This document shows positions 36,901-40,884 of a DNA stretch of 64,000 nucleotides, in pieces. The stretch lies in the NCBI GenBank assembly GCA_916613615.1, contig OU744731.1:60084289-60148288 (forward strand). Direction: 5' to 3'. The first letter of the stretch is position 1. The number at the start of each line of letters is the position of its first letter. This DNA is from Steromphala cineraria. Its lineage: Eukaryota; Mollusca; Gastropoda; Trochida; Trochidae. The notes under the pieces were generated by a model. That model was not told where the DNA came from, searched no databases, and saw only the letters and a list, made by a program, of their open reading frames with translations. Both the position numbers and the translations under genes were made by a program.

Positions 36901-38009
36901 TATTTTTGTGGCCCTTATTAGGGGTCACAGGGCCACTGGGCCACCGAAGCTACAACTTATAATCCTCACTAGCCTAGGAGTCTGTACACCATGTTTCAGC
37001 TTTCTAGGCGTAATGCTTCTGGAGAAGAAGATGAAAATAGTTTTTAAGGGCATGGCATGGCACTCTTGAACTGAAGCAAGTTTCATTTTAAGTTCCCGCA
37101 TTTAAACGTTTTTTGCCTACTCCTAGCCACTGACACCAAAGGCTTTTATAGGAGGCCTGATCGGTTATGTAAGCTTACATCAGAACATTCCAACTGCAGT
37201 CAGACCTAGCGGGGAGAAAACCTCCGATGGAAAGAGTTTGTTTCTCTACAGTAACATAATCATAACAACTTTGTTTCAACCAGACCATTGAAATGATAGA
37301 TGAATAAAAAAATATTCAGCATTATACTCACTCCATGTGACTGAAATAACTCTGTATTCTCCTGACACATGTTCCATGTCTGCAAGTTATAAAAAAATCA
37401 TTCATCACATGAAAAAATAATTTTGGAGGACATAAAATTAATAAGCGGGAGTTAAAATAAGACTCCTGAAGCTGAACAGCTTTTCAAGCTAATGCAGCTC
37501 ATCAGGGTTTTGAAATAGCTACTATCTCAAAGGTTGAAGACCTACAATTTAGACAATGATAATTATTTTCCCTTGTGATCTCTATCAGAGATTTGACAGC
37601 CACAAAGTTTACAATCAATACTTTGCATTTTTGTAGGCATGTATACAAAATATTTCAGTAATTAAGACCTTTGATTTCAGAGGAAGAAGTATCAAGTAGG
37701 ATTTAGGACCTCTTTTGCCTCCACTACAGACTCATAGAATCACCTCTGAGGAACATAAAATCTCCATAAAAAAGCAATGATAAGAGCCTGAAAAATGTTC
37801 CCCACATCAATCAAACAGTAAATTCACTACCTGAGCAGTGCTTGTCCGAGTTCCGTAGAGCCGTTGATGGGCGAGGAGCACCCCTCCTCGTCTCTCTCCT
37901 CCGGCACCCCGAGCTGTGTCCATTGGCGCTCCTCCGCCTCGCCTACCAGCTGGGCGATTGTCTCTGGTCGCAGCTGGGTCACAGAACTCTCTACTGGGAA
38001 CAGTGCCAT
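3002..38009 (-). CDS. Munc13/MUN-family protein with C-terminal DEP domain, 29 coding exons (whole gene span)
   Basis: Twenty-nine exons, each listed separately, join in one continuous frame of about 1783 codons with matching splice phases and GT-AG borders. Similarity to Munc13/BAIAP3 is by eye. Residues about 476-630 (LAMSELVDKAKEETICPIL, FLPEVLKW) resemble the first half of MHD1. Residues about 971-1073 (SAIDMVVTM, FLKTICNTACLYADNM) resemble its second half. RVNNVSAMLRFLELYERRL is like the Munc13 MNN/leucine segment. Residues about 1184-1293 resemble MHD2, and 1333-1369 the helix after it. A DEP domain follows at about 1385-1458, then a 325-residue Ser-rich tail ending in an AKEFV motif also seen near Munc13 C termini. 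No C1 or C2 domain was seen. Munc13 MUN domains act on syntaxin/SNAREs in vesicle priming; that role here is inference. Upstream coding exons cannot be excluded. Confidence 0.75.
4040..4215. mobile_element. Fragments of MITE family A
   Basis: One piece ends at about 4107 with cgtgctactgcccctttaa. A second, partial, inverted-order piece starts near 4136 (ttactgataagtgtatgtta). Rearranged remnant in intron 28. Confidence 0.5.
4257..4373. repeat. Foldback (inverted repeat) in intron 28
   Basis: Two arms of about 40 bases (cttctcatatcaaatatatc against gatatatttgatatgagaag) separated by about 40 bases. A transcript would form a long hairpin next to exon 28. Confidence 0.75.
4388..4489 (-). CDS. 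Exon 28, second half of DEP domain
   Basis: 102 bases, acceptor gagccag, donor GTATAT; phase 1 on both sides. SFSKETVIEIIYKLLDLHYI matches the DEP C-terminal helices (R/K-E-x-A-x-x-L-x-x-x-LL-x-x-G-x-I). Confidence 0.87.
4814..4979 (-). CDS. Exon 27, first half of DEP domain
   Basis: 166 bases, acceptor ttcccag, donor GTCAGT; phase 0 in and 1 out. RFRKCFSGKDLVRWIFRH is a good match to the DEP core (C/F-F-x-G-x-x-L/V-V-x-W-L). DEP domains bind membranes or partner proteins. In Munc13 this position, just after MHD2, is taken by a C2 domain. Confidence 0.88.
5169..5246 (-). CDS. Exon 26 (DDLIFKLQLYTLSTHHLLAV...)
   Basis: 78 bases, phase 0 on both sides; acceptor attacag, donor GTAAGT. LQLYTLSTHHLLAVY matches the Munc13 SLYTQTTDALI helix that closes the MUN/MHD2 module. 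Confidence 0.87.
5689..7398. mobile_element. 1.7-kb foldback-type element with terminal arrays of a 14-18 bp repeat, 10-bp TSD
   Basis: The left end has about eight copies of agtcaaaatggccac (5696-5850) and the right end about six copies of the complement (7251-7392). The host MITE sequence ccttatattc occurs at 5679-5688 and again at 7399-7408, a 10-bp target-site duplication. The interior shows no transposase frame. Terminal inverted arrays with 9-10 bp TSDs are typical of foldback and Mutator-type elements. Assignment to either is inference. Confidence 0.75.
7070..7125 (+). repeat. CAA-type microsatellite
   Basis: Imperfect (CAA)n tract inside the 1.7-kb foldback-type element. Confidence 0.85.
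7550..7615 (-). CDS. Exon 25 (HLLKFMNNFGKGITRNLLLS...)
   Basis: 66 bases, phase 0 on both sides; acceptor gtttcag, donor GTGAGT. It resembles the Munc13 stretch FF-x-x-GG-x-GL after MHD2. Confidence 0.85.
7669..7924. repeat. Foldback element, family F1 (intron 24)
   Basis: The arms begin agtctaagtaaacctagcct and end in the complement tttacttagact; inner arms cctagtagagggtcg and cgaccctctactag also pair. A related copy lies at 33243-33447. Confidence 0.75.
8318..8395. repeat. Unassigned dispersed-repeat end (intron 23)
   Basis: The text tttattcaagtttgcgacgt followed by a short hairpin (gacat...atgtc) and tcaagcaagtgatgag resembles the 3' ends of retroelements with a terminal hairpin. No open frame; low confidence. 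Confidence 0.25.
8493..8576 (-). CDS. Exon 24 (DLEVEADKLRTDEAVIGSWP...)
   Basis: 84 bases, phase 0 on both sides; acceptor gtccag, donor GTGAGT. Helical continuation of the MHD2-like region. Confidence 0.85.
8634..8868 (-). mobile_element. tRNA-derived SINE, minus strand
   Basis: On the minus strand it has an A-box-like tagctcagagtgtccgctcg and a B-box-like ggtttgattctcgg at its head, and it ends in an ATT microsatellite at 8634-8650. This is the usual arrangement of tRNA-derived SINEs. Confidence 0.65.
8870..9728. other. Intron 23, distal part, no feature seen
   Basis: AT-rich intron without recognisable repeats or coding signals. A 98-codon plus-strand open frame near 9289 has no supporting composition. 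Confidence 0.5.
9729..9886 (-). repeat. Duplicate of exon 23 3' end, donor and intron start
   Basis: This stretch matches 10053-10208: both hold gtgtatggcttcc, ccaatgagta, attgctaaaacctgaaatgt and the exon tail with donor cag/GTGACT. The copied tail still reads ECLW-x-FLVQ in frame and keeps an intact donor. Confidence 0.8.
10174..10359 (-). CDS. Exon 23, MHD2-like core (LNLFLHDALRLLLQLKPDQV...)
   Basis: 186 bases, phase 0 on both sides; acceptor tcttcag, donor GTGACT. LKPVTSFLQTYLQNLSGWLY and FHQVLECLWIFLVQ match the Munc13/BAIAP3 MHD2 pattern (L-x-x-YL-x-x-NL-x-x-L-Y-x-x-F-x-x-VL-x-x-LW). One extra copy of its 3' end and donor lies downstream at 9729-9886. Confidence 0.9.
10477..10606 (-). 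repeat. Duplicate A of exon 22 3' end with intact donor
   Basis: On the minus strand it reads gttctcaaggccatgtgcag and then an intact agg/GTGGGT donor (10554-10559), copying the end of exon 22. The encoded AVLKAMCRLIAYR is conserved. No acceptor of its own is visible. Confidence 0.8.
10607..10920. other. Intron 22 between donor copies, nothing seen
   Basis: Unique AT-rich sequence with no repeat or coding signal beyond the flanking duplicates. Confidence 0.45.
10921..11040 (-). repeat. Duplicate B of exon 22 3' end, donor mutated
   Basis: It repeats the exon tail (catgtgcagactcatcgctt) and flanking gagatgact, but the donor is changed to GATGGG, so it cannot splice there. Confidence 0.8.
11089..11252 (-). 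CDS. Exon 22 (MAEEQVEFEREETGSIFMDV...)
   Basis: 164 bases, acceptor ctccag, donor GTGGGT; phase 1 in and 0 out. It ends HLISVLKAMCRLIAYR, the start of the MHD2-like region. Two copies of its 3' end, one with an intact donor, lie in the downstream intron. Confidence 0.87.
11253..11820. other. Intron 21, nothing recognised
   Basis: Ordinary AT-rich intron without inverted or tandem repeats that I can see. Confidence 0.45.
11821..11986 (-). CDS. Exon 21 (MCTRVNNVSAMLRFLELYER...)
   Basis: 166 bases, acceptor cctacag, donor GTAGGT; phase 0 in and 1 out. RVNNVSAMLRFLELYERRL matches the pattern of the Munc13 MNN-x-x-x-L-R-x-x-LE segment between MHD1 and MHD2. Confidence 0.9.
11987..12792. other. 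Intron 20, nothing firm
   Basis: Contains a possible diverged repeat around 12240-12340 (gacaaacggatggacagatgg) but no terminal structure. The plus-strand open frame at 12304-12639 lacks support. Confidence 0.4.
12793..12936 (-). CDS. Exon 20, Cys/His-containing segment (LVEHLHRQRKGNLIWGCRHE...)
   Basis: 144 bases, phase 0 on both sides; acceptor attgcag, donor GTATGT. It has three Cys and several His (WGCRHE, GNCTQY, YLCDRHE). A metal site is conceivable, but spacing fits no family I recognise. Confidence 0.87.
13040..13395 (+). repeat. Degenerate ~60-bp tandem repeat, intron 19
   Basis: About six units with the core tttgttacacacattgggtg, aatattgaaaatgttacatg and tcaatctg. The first two are almost identical and the rest have decayed. 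Confidence 0.8.
13526..13624 (-). CDS. Exon 19 (TICNTACLYADNMLCLDLCG...)
   Basis: 99 bases, phase 0 on both sides; acceptor ttctcag, donor GTATGT. FLK-TICNTACLYADNM across the exon 18/19 join resembles the Munc13 FAKTI-x-x-x-LLQYADI segment. Confidence 0.88.
13940..15004 (-). CDS. Exon 18, disordered insert plus second half of MHD1 (residues 686-1040)
   Basis: 1065 bases, phase 0 on both sides; acceptor gttccag, donor GTGAGT. The first 285 residues are Ser/Asp/Glu-rich and likely disordered, with many potential phosphosites (RGSFD, SVSMPD, acidic SDGTSTVASNGTDTEGEE). The last 70 residues resume a helical domain (SGSAIDMVVTMQRLVSIGHT) similar to the second part of Munc13 MHD1. A large single exon for the insert suggests a lineage-specific expansion. 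Confidence 0.92.
15111..15277. mobile_element. MITE family T (Tc1/mariner-like), copy 1
   Basis: Ends in cagtagaacaccgatataac and the complement gttctactg, flanked by TA on both sides. Palindromic termini and a TA duplication fit the Tc1/mariner group. Lies in intron 17 just upstream of exon 18. Confidence 0.8.
15278..15849. other. Intron 17 between MITEs, nothing recognised
   Basis: AT-rich, no repeat structure seen. Confidence 0.4.
15850..16299. mobile_element. MITE family B, copy 1
   Basis: Starts taaagtgacacagagtat and ends atactctgtgtccctttaa. The interior matches copies near 34243 and 51717 (gtcagcttat, cgatgtaataacatcga). Confidence 0.78.
16570..19165. repeat. 53-54 bp minisatellite (~44 units) starting at the exon 17 donor
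   Basis: The unit core is aggataaatttccatgaaca, then agaacaaacaactatctgtt and a variable tagcagg/tagaag/gaagcagg end. The array starts on the minus strand within about 20 bases of the exon 17 donor. Its unit aligns with the exon end and intron start (aacag/g, tttgttTatgg, atcctTaatcctgct), but the GT is changed to AT in units. Variant types recur in fixed order, so blocks of several units have been amplified together. Confidence 0.9.
16622..16778. mobile_element. MITE family T, copy 2, inside a minisatellite unit
   Basis: cagtagaac at the start and ttctactg at the end with TA on both sides. It interrupts the outermost unit of the array, so it landed after the repeat unit existed, and it was not amplified with the rest. 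Confidence 0.8.
19186..19350 (-). CDS. Exon 17, Ser/Thr-rich insert begins (residues 631-685)
   Basis: 165 bases, phase 0 on both sides; acceptor gatccag, donor GTGAGT at 19180-19185. The peptide is low-complexity (TTPLSSLMGSTTPSRSVSSV) and opens the disordered insert that splits MHD1. A 53-54-bp tandem array starts within about 20 bases of this donor. Confidence 0.85.
19405..19500. mobile_element. Terminal piece of family G repeat
   Basis: aatagagccacaaagtttac, gacggacggacgcc, and ccattgggccttaaaggcc match the two ends of the large array at 42361-44942. An internally deleted copy. Confidence 0.65.
19660..19765 (-). CDS. Exon 16 (QHWRKCFLPEVLKWSSAIR...)
   Basis: 106 bases, acceptor tatag, donor GTGTGA; phase 2 in, 0 out. 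The longest open frame here (EEMFSAGG...) is not the coding one; only the phase-2 frame joins exons 15 and 17 and gives a helix with FLPEVLKW, similar to the F-x-P-A-V/I-L-K-W signature of Munc13 MHD1. Confidence 0.85.
20058..20372 (-). mobile_element. tRNA-derived SINE with 12-bp TSD, copy 1
   Basis: The 12 bases tggaatctaatg occur at 20046-20057 and again at 20373-20384. The minus strand starts ggggcggtttagcgcagtgg (A-box-like) and has gttcgaatccc (B box). The other end is the gtgaggtg motif. Copy 2 lies at 36104-36419. Confidence 0.85.
20431..20519 (-). CDS. Exon 15 (PSREINLLMAGLAYRLNRLD...)
   Basis: 89 bases, acceptor ttttgcag, donor GTGAGT; phase 0 in and 2 out. LNRLDQDWSEYIPI precedes the Trp/Pro motif of exon 16 as in Munc13 MHD1. 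Confidence 0.87.
20520..20982. other. Intron 14, nothing recognised
   Basis: AT-rich intron with no visible repeat. Confidence 0.4.
20983..21159 (-). CDS. Exon 14, MHD1-like helices (LNILIGNIRDEVTDYRTNYQ...)
   Basis: 177 bases, phase 0 on both sides; acceptor caacag, donor GTACAG. It contains SFYILLMEDVHKLCILET, matching the alternating hydrophobic pattern of MUN helices. Confidence 0.88.
21213..21268 (-). repeat. tRNA-like SINE head fragment
   Basis: Minus strand reads gcctcggtagctcaggcggt and later ccgggttcaaaatgcc, an A box and a degenerate B box. The 3' acceptor half needed for a real tRNA is missing. Confidence 0.5.
21518..21615. repeat. Inverted repeat, intron 13
   Basis: Arms tagggtttgattgaaaatgta and tacattttcaatcaaacccta around a 35-base GC-rich loop. 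Confidence 0.75.
21612..22633. repeat. Family H element with internal ~160-bp tandem repeats
   Basis: Begins caaaagtgagcgcggctcac, carries about four units with the core gagctgaaacccctaaaagg and cttccataccaaatttg, then a GGACGGAC run and cgactacgtcgtagcggggg. A shorter copy is at 23086-23473. The architecture recalls non-autonomous bivalve elements with internal tandem units; class unproven. Confidence 0.7.
21844..22006. mobile_element. Small TA-flanked palindromic-end insertion
   Basis: Starts cagtcgaacc and ends ggttcgactg, with TA on each side, inside the first units of the family H element. Tc1/mariner-like MITE, different from family T. Confidence 0.6.
22640..23085. other. Intron 13, nothing recognised
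   Basis: AT-rich, no structure seen. Confidence 0.4.
23086..23473. repeat. Family H element, short copy
   Basis: Starts taacaaggcaaaagtgagca and ends with a cggacg run and cccccgactgcgtcgtaacg, matching both ends of the longer copy but with almost no internal tandem units. Confidence 0.65.
23591..23683 (-). CDS. Exon 13, start of MHD1-like region (GIFRPTYDRYKALAMSELVD...)
   Basis: 93 bases, phase 0 on both sides; acceptor gttacag, donor GTGAGT. The pattern alxLVdxAxEETICPIL resembles Munc13-family MHD1 N-terminal helices. Confidence 0.88.
23684..24105. other. Intron 12, nothing firm
   Basis: AT-rich with a gacggacaa-type fragment near 24030 that may be an eroded element end. Confidence 0.4.
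24107..24133 (+). repeat. Poly-C tract (~27 C)
   Basis: An uninterrupted C run in intron 12 close to the donor of exon 12; can form G-quadruplex on the transcribed (G-rich RNA) strand and is prone to length errors. Confidence 0.9.
24170..24270 (-). CDS. Exon 12 (DILVGLISATLELKTYLFKE...)
   Basis: 101 bases, phase 1 in and 0 out; acceptor gacata side cag, donor GTCTGC, the weakest donor in the set. A 27-base C run lies 37 bases downstream in the intron. Confidence 0.85.
24312..25135. repeat. Family J element, ~173-bp tandem units
   Basis: Four units with the core aaaaggcaccactccagta, tagatctaaccacatacca and ggagatatggtccg at about 173-bp spacing, ending in a short ggaattacggaa repeat at 25086-25130. 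Confidence 0.75.
25136..25605. other. Intron 11, nothing recognised
   Basis: AT-rich, no structure seen. Confidence 0.4.
25612..25690 (+). repeat. tRNA-like SINE head, plus strand
   Basis: ggggctcagtttgtggaccatcc is A-box-like and gagtttgattcctggactcg is B-box-like. The body is replaced by the foldback that follows. Confidence 0.45.
25710..25955. repeat. Large foldback, arms ~100 bp (intron 11)
   Basis: Left arm holds ggtacaaacattacactaac and ctgtaccctgggctcagaag; the right arm is the near-perfect complement (cttctgagcccagggtacag, gttagcgtaacatttgtacc). The loop is about 30 bases. Strong hairpin potential about 160 bases upstream of... the exon 11 donor side (26117). Confidence 0.85.
26117..26222 (-). 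CDS. Exon 11 (FMLLDSCIKSILVQASKSFC...)
   Basis: 106 bases, acceptor gcttcag, donor GTAAGT; phase 0 in and 1 out. Predicted amphipathic helix ending SIKPADGI. Confidence 0.87.
26462..26614 (-). CDS. Exon 10 (GELYRQILYLRHLISMFSPT...)
   Basis: 153 bases, phase 0 on both sides; acceptor tcaccag, donor GTGAGA. The encoded helices include VWYLQHMTSVIASIHDLLP. Confidence 0.88.
26678..26843. mobile_element. MITE family T, copy 3
   Basis: cagtagaccacggatataac at one end and gttctactg at the other, flanked by TA. Intron 9. Confidence 0.8.
26861..27176. repeat. Foldback with CTCTGTGGGGAGAGAATG ends
   Basis: Arms cattctctccccacagag and ctctgtggggagagaatg. A compact hairpin of the same sequence is present at 51579-51631, so this is a dispersed family. 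Confidence 0.7.
27177..27513. mobile_element. MITE family A, diverged copy
   Basis: Left end gtagtagcatgttttt and right end aacatgctactgcccctttaa with interior matches such as ggcagccatttg. Confidence 0.6.
27829..28265. mobile_element. hAT-like MITE with 8-bp TSD
   Basis: GTAAAAAC lies at 27821-27828 and again at 28266-28273. The element starts cagggatg and ends catcccta and is rich in internal palindromes (atcgtgatacgtatcg). An 8-bp TSD with CAGGG-type ends fits the hAT superfamily. 437 bp, no transposase. Confidence 0.82.
28345..28456 (-). CDS. Exon 9 (YEHQFKVG...LLKEFGLRYGI)
   Basis: 112 bases, acceptor attccag, donor GTGAGT; phase 2 in and 0 out. The FGLRYGI end continues into GELYRQILYL of exon 10, a helical pattern expected of the N-terminal part of a MUN domain. 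Confidence 0.85.
28457..28833. other. Intron 8 distal part, nothing recognised
   Basis: AT-rich sequence upstream of exon 9 on the minus strand; contains only the exon 9 acceptor. Confidence 0.4.
28834..29228. repeat. Foldback bordering the donor array
   Basis: Left arm cctatcccctgatatcctcc, tatagtcttcggtcgtatcgct; right arm agcgatacgacagaagacta, ggaggatatcaggggatagg. The 73-bp array begins directly at its right edge. Confidence 0.8.
29229..32756 (-). repeat. 73-bp minisatellite of ~48 copies of the exon 8 donor, intron 8
   Basis: Each unit on the minus strand carries tcctctccaaacttctcca followed by GTAAGTATCC, 18 of 20 bases identical to the exon 8 end and then the same donor, plus the first 50 bases of the intron. 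Units are 73 bp, 76 bp (extra TAC on the plus strand) or short. A block of 13 units recurs with a 951-bp period, identical at 29489, 30440 and 31391. The array ends at the true donor at 32751-32756. Confidence 0.93.
32757..32920 (-). CDS. Exon 8 (TGYEIWKGREMPHIFDLLNK...), source of the donor array
   Basis: 164 bases, acceptor gtcgcag, donor GTAAGTATCC, leaving in phase 2. It contains FWSMNLPFPSESQQ and ends EDYEILLSKLL. The last 20 bases plus the donor and start of the intron are the template of the 73-bp array that fills intron 8. Reading through the true donor gives CAG TAA at once, so use of any downstream donor would end the protein at about residue 318. Confidence 0.85.
32921..33242. other. 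Intron 7, nothing recognised
   Basis: AT-rich with a tggtccaatgatgg / ccatcatgatgg short inverted motif. Confidence 0.4.
33243..33447. repeat. Foldback element, family F1, second copy
   Basis: gggcctagtagagggtcgc and gcgaccctctactaggcc pair; the outer right end gctaggtttacttaga matches the copy at 7669-7924, whereas the outer left arm is missing. Confidence 0.7.
33491..33571 (-). CDS. Exon 7 (LLAEELGSQLMTLENDSNSF)
   Basis: 81 bases, phase 0 on both sides; acceptor ggttgcag, donor GTGAGT. The helical segment precedes the MUN-like region. Confidence 0.85.
33618..34056. mobile_element. Possible MITE family C, diverged
   Basis: Left end ttaaagggaccattctagca, then gtattttttgtggaaacgaa, matching the left end of the copy at 49515; the right end ggtgcctttaa is weaker. 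Confidence 0.4.
34243..34717. mobile_element. MITE family B, copy 2
   Basis: Interior matches copies 1 and 3 (ctgtcagcttatgacaaggt, gcgatgtaataacatcga); right end atactctgtatctctttaa. The left terminus is eroded. Confidence 0.7.
34837..35160 (-). CDS. Exon 6, Pro/Thr-rich linker and helix (residues 129-236)
   Basis: A 324-base exon, phase 0 on both sides, acceptor gttccag, donor GTGAGA. It begins EFRAFKHSYLCAAF, passes through a Pro/Ser/Thr-rich stretch (PPSPVSPSSPEEPTPTT) and ends with a helix (LCELLRRGFRLSTERFHQY). It is GC-rich compared with the flanking introns. The open frame extends upstream into the intron as low-complexity sequence, which I exclude because the acceptor joins cleanly to exon 5. 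Confidence 0.85.
35534..35592 (-). CDS. Exon 5 (GAMKRTVITLTKDVQQLDNK)
   Basis: A 59-base exon with acceptor gtgcag and donor GTATGC, phase 1 in and 0 out. The encoded segment looks like an amphipathic helix leading into exon 6. Confidence 0.8.
35896..35932 (-). CDS. Exon 4, 37-base microexon (VRNDGKDNGLEE)
   Basis: Acceptor tttgcag, donor GTTGGT. The two alternative phases contain stops, so phase 0 in and phase 1 out is forced. It could be an alternatively used microexon because its length is not a multiple of three. Confidence 0.7.
36104..36419 (-). mobile_element. tRNA-derived SINE with 11-bp TSD, copy 2
   Basis: gtaaacagtga occurs at 36093-36103 and 36420-36430. The sequence matches copy 1 (ccgctttcaagagtatttca, gtgtagcattgcacccaaac) with a B box on the minus strand and extra gaggtg units at the tail. 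Confidence 0.83.
36463..36523 (-). CDS. Exon 3 (SRKCCLALAGRKSIFSNVRV)
   Basis: A 61-base exon with acceptor ttttcag and donor GTATGT; enters in phase 2 and leaves in phase 0. The phase is fixed because exon 4 is open only in phase 0. Confidence 0.65.
36838..37055. mobile_element. Family G repeat, single-unit copy (intron 2)
   Basis: aaatagagccattgactctg, then gtggcccttattaggggtca and ttctggagaagaagatgaaa match the start and one unit of the array at 42361-44942. Confidence 0.7.
37332..37379 (-). CDS. Exon 2 (HGTCVRRIQSYFSHM)
   Basis: A 48-base exon bounded by cag at 37380-37382 and donor GTGAGT. It enters and leaves in phase 2. Another frame (TWNMCQENTELF) also looks peptide-like, but only the phase-2 reading agrees with exons 1 and 3. 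Confidence 0.65.
37831..38009 (-). CDS. Exon 1, start codon (MALFPVESSVTQ...)
   Basis: Residues 1-59 plus two bases. The ATG (38007-38009) lies one base inside a cag acceptor at 38011-38012, so a 5' untranslated exon should exist upstream; I could not find it. The donor is GTAGTG at 37825-37830. The peptide is acidic and helical in character (LVGEAEERQWTQLG). Met-1 is the first in-frame Met in this exon, but coding upstream exons are possible. Copies of its 5' end lie at 38083-38360. Confidence 0.7.
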
Positions 38010-38010
38010 C

Positions 38011-38485
38011 CTGAAACATAGGGGAGATAAGTCTCATAAAGGGGAGATAACTCTTGTTTGGAAGACAAAAATCTCCATTGGAAACGGCACTATCCTGAAT
38101 CAGGGGAGATAACTTTCATAAAGGGGACATAACTCTTGTTTGGAAGAAAAAACTTTCAAATGGGAACGGCACTTTCCTAAAATATAGAGGAGATAACTCT
38201 CGTAAAGGGGAGATAACTCTTGCTTGGAAGACAAAACTCTCCAATGGAAACAGCACTACCACGCATTCTAAAACAAGAGGATATAAATCTTTATGGGGAG
38301 ATAAATCTTGTTAAAGAAAAACATTTCTACTGGGAACAGTGCCATCCTGAAACATAGGGGGGGGGGAGATAACTCTCATAAAGGGTAGATAACTCTCATA
38401 AAGGGGAGATAACTCTCATAAAGGGGAGATAACTCTCATAAAGGGGAGATAACACTCATATAGGGGAGATAACTCTATTGACCTA
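38011..38485 (-). repeat. Duplications of exon 1 acceptor/start and a 20-bp ggggagataactctcataaa repeat
   Basis: The true junction (38001-38018) recurs as an exact copy at 38332-38355, including cag/g, the ATG and the next 17 bases. Decayed copies are near 38083, 38167 and 38250, where the ATG is lost. A 20-bp purine-rich repeat is interspersed and forms a run of five at 38371-38475. All lie upstream of exon 1 of gene 1. Confidence 0.85.
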
Positions 38486-39463
38486 GTTCAAAGATGAATT
38501 TCTCGGAGCACTGCGACACATGTTGGGGGATACCTACAACTATGATTAAAGGTCACGAAAATATTCAATTATATCAAGACAGGTTCTTGCATAACAACAC
38601 AATGATAAGTAAACATAATATAAAGGCAATACAAAGTCAATATCTGTGTGCTTATTGGAACTGTTCTCGATTATAATAATTCAATACTGTCACAATAATA
38701 CAACTGGTATAGCTGTTCACAATACTTAAACGTACATGATAAATACAGTCTTCAAATGGTCAACAGAACAGGTCAAAATATCTTTTCACTTTTTAAGTCA
38801 AGAACTCAAACAGAATTCTTTGCAAGAGAGTCGTGTAAATTATTTAATCATCAAAATCATAATGATTTTTAATTTAATTCAAAACAAGAATTTTTAAGAC
38901 TAAGAGATTTTCTGATTTCTTCTCACAATGTAAAACATGTAAATCAGATTTAGAAGAGACTTAAATTAATATGATGATATATGAGATACAGGATTTTTGT
39001 TTGGCTGGGATGCACCCTATAGATGTCACATAGTTGTACAAACTATTAAATTTACAATTTTGGATCAAAATATGGCAACTTGACAGTTAGCTCAATGCCT
39101 CGAAATAAAAGTCAAAAGGAGATTTATTTTGAAGTTTTTATCATGTACATGACTTTAGGGATAAATTTACCTGCGAGTCCTGCTTCAAATACTGATAAAA
39201 TTTAGAAAGGACTCATAGAAATTTTAGCTGTGAGTTTTGGGATGCATATTTATTTTTGTGATACTATATGCTTACTTATTAAAGGATTCATTTAAATCAG
39301 CTTGGACTCACAAGACTTTTTGTAGCTAGTCCGTTGACTCAGAGGGTTATATCTGTAGATTGATCACTGGACCTTCAATATTTCCATAATTTGGAAGTCT
39401 CTTGAGTGGGATGAGCGTCTAATAATTTGTACCCCCAGTCGGGATCCGCCATTATTATATCTA
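38486..39463. other. Upstream region of gene 1, nothing recognised
   Basis: AT-rich intron or intergenic DNA. The 5' untranslated exon of gene 1 could be here or further right. Confidence 0.4.
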
Positions 39464-39592
39464 GAGAATATCACCCTCGGAAGTGTGTCATACGACTTTC
39501 ATGAGTGTGAATTTTTGCATTGAGCGATGGCATACACAAATTTGCACGAGTTTAATAAAGTCATGTGACACACTTCCCAGGTAATAATTTCT
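39464..39592. repeat. Imperfect inverted repeat
   Basis: ggaagtgtgtcatacgactt and aagtcatgtgacacacttcc at the two ends. Confidence 0.6.
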
Positions 39593-40127
39593 TTATTACT
39601 GATTCTATTCCATTTTAGCATTTTTAGAAATATCTGGCAAAAGTGACATCATTTCTTCACAGTAATATGGAAACTCAGGCTACATCAATTGTTGCTTGGC
39701 AAAAGTGATATGTGCACATGATATGTGCACATGTCATGTGCTCATAGGACACTAGATACTTTCAGCAAGTGGTAATGACATCAAAAACAACAATTGCGTA
39801 TCAAATTCTACTGTAGCAAATTAATCTGCTCATAAACCCATCCAGAAGCCAATTTGATTAGCTATTCATCAATGAATGAATAGTTAATAAAGGGATAAAA
39901 ACCAAACAAGAAGATCCAAATTACATAACTCACCGATATTAGAATTTACCCTGAAAGTGAAAATGGAAGAATGACAAGCAGAATATTATGTTGACATTCC
40001 GTCGGGTCAATTAGTCTCGTAAAACAACATCTGTATTTCTTAATTAAACCATTAACATTTCATGGGAATAGGTCATGCGTGCAGCACAAATGGGAGATAT
40101 TACAGATTGGCTTGGATTCAATAACTA

Positions 40128-40303
40128 CAGTAGAACACGGATATAGCGAACACGGATATAGCTAACACTCGGATATAGCGAACACATTTTCAAGTCCCGT
40201 CCCTATATGATATCATTAAAAGTATATATGCATATAGCGAACACCGGATAAAGCGAACTAAATTCTTTGGTCCCTTGGAGTTCGTTATATCCGAGTTCTA
40301 CTG
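40128..40303. mobile_element. MITE family T, copy 4
   Basis: cagtagaacacggatatagc and ggttctactg-type complement at the ends, flanked by TA. Confidence 0.82.
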
Positions 40304-40764
40304 TATGTAGCCTTTATTTTGTCATGATCTACATAATATCCTACAAGAAATATTTGGACTTTGTGAAACTTATTTATAACCACAGATAATTAATAACTGC
40401 TTTCCTTCATGAGAAATTCATATTCTCTTTTGAAATATGTTTTATTTAAAAAATAGAGTAGCTCTTAACATCATGTGTTTTACAATAAAGTATAGTTTTG
40501 CCCTGAACTATCATAGTTAAAGCACGAGGCCGAAGTCAGCGCGGTTTTGGAAACGATGCTAGAAAACAAATAAGGTTTTAAATATTATTTCCATTTTGCA
40601 AACCATTCTTTTCGTATGTCAGAAATATATGAATGAAAACAATACAAATCCGGTTTGGGCATCACGTACAAATATGTAACAACATATAACATTCTTACAA
40701 ACAAATGCGTAGCGCAATTCATCAGGCAATATGATAAGTTAGATGATAAGGCATTATTTATATG

Positions 40765-40862
40765 AAAAATATCTGGATATCTGGATATATGAAAAATATC
40801 TGGATATCTGGATGTATGAAAATATCTGGATATATGAAAATATCTGAATCACTGAATATTCC
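40765..40862 (+). repeat. Short tandem atctggatat repeat
   Basis: About eight imperfect copies of atctggatat/atatgaaaa. Confidence 0.8.
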
Positions 40863-40884
40863 AAATGAAATCAATTAAGAATGT

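Noticed and set aside
37332..37379. Frame reading TWNMCQENTELF over exon 2
   Set aside because: It looks natural but needs donor GTATAA and breaks phases with exons 1, 3 and 4.
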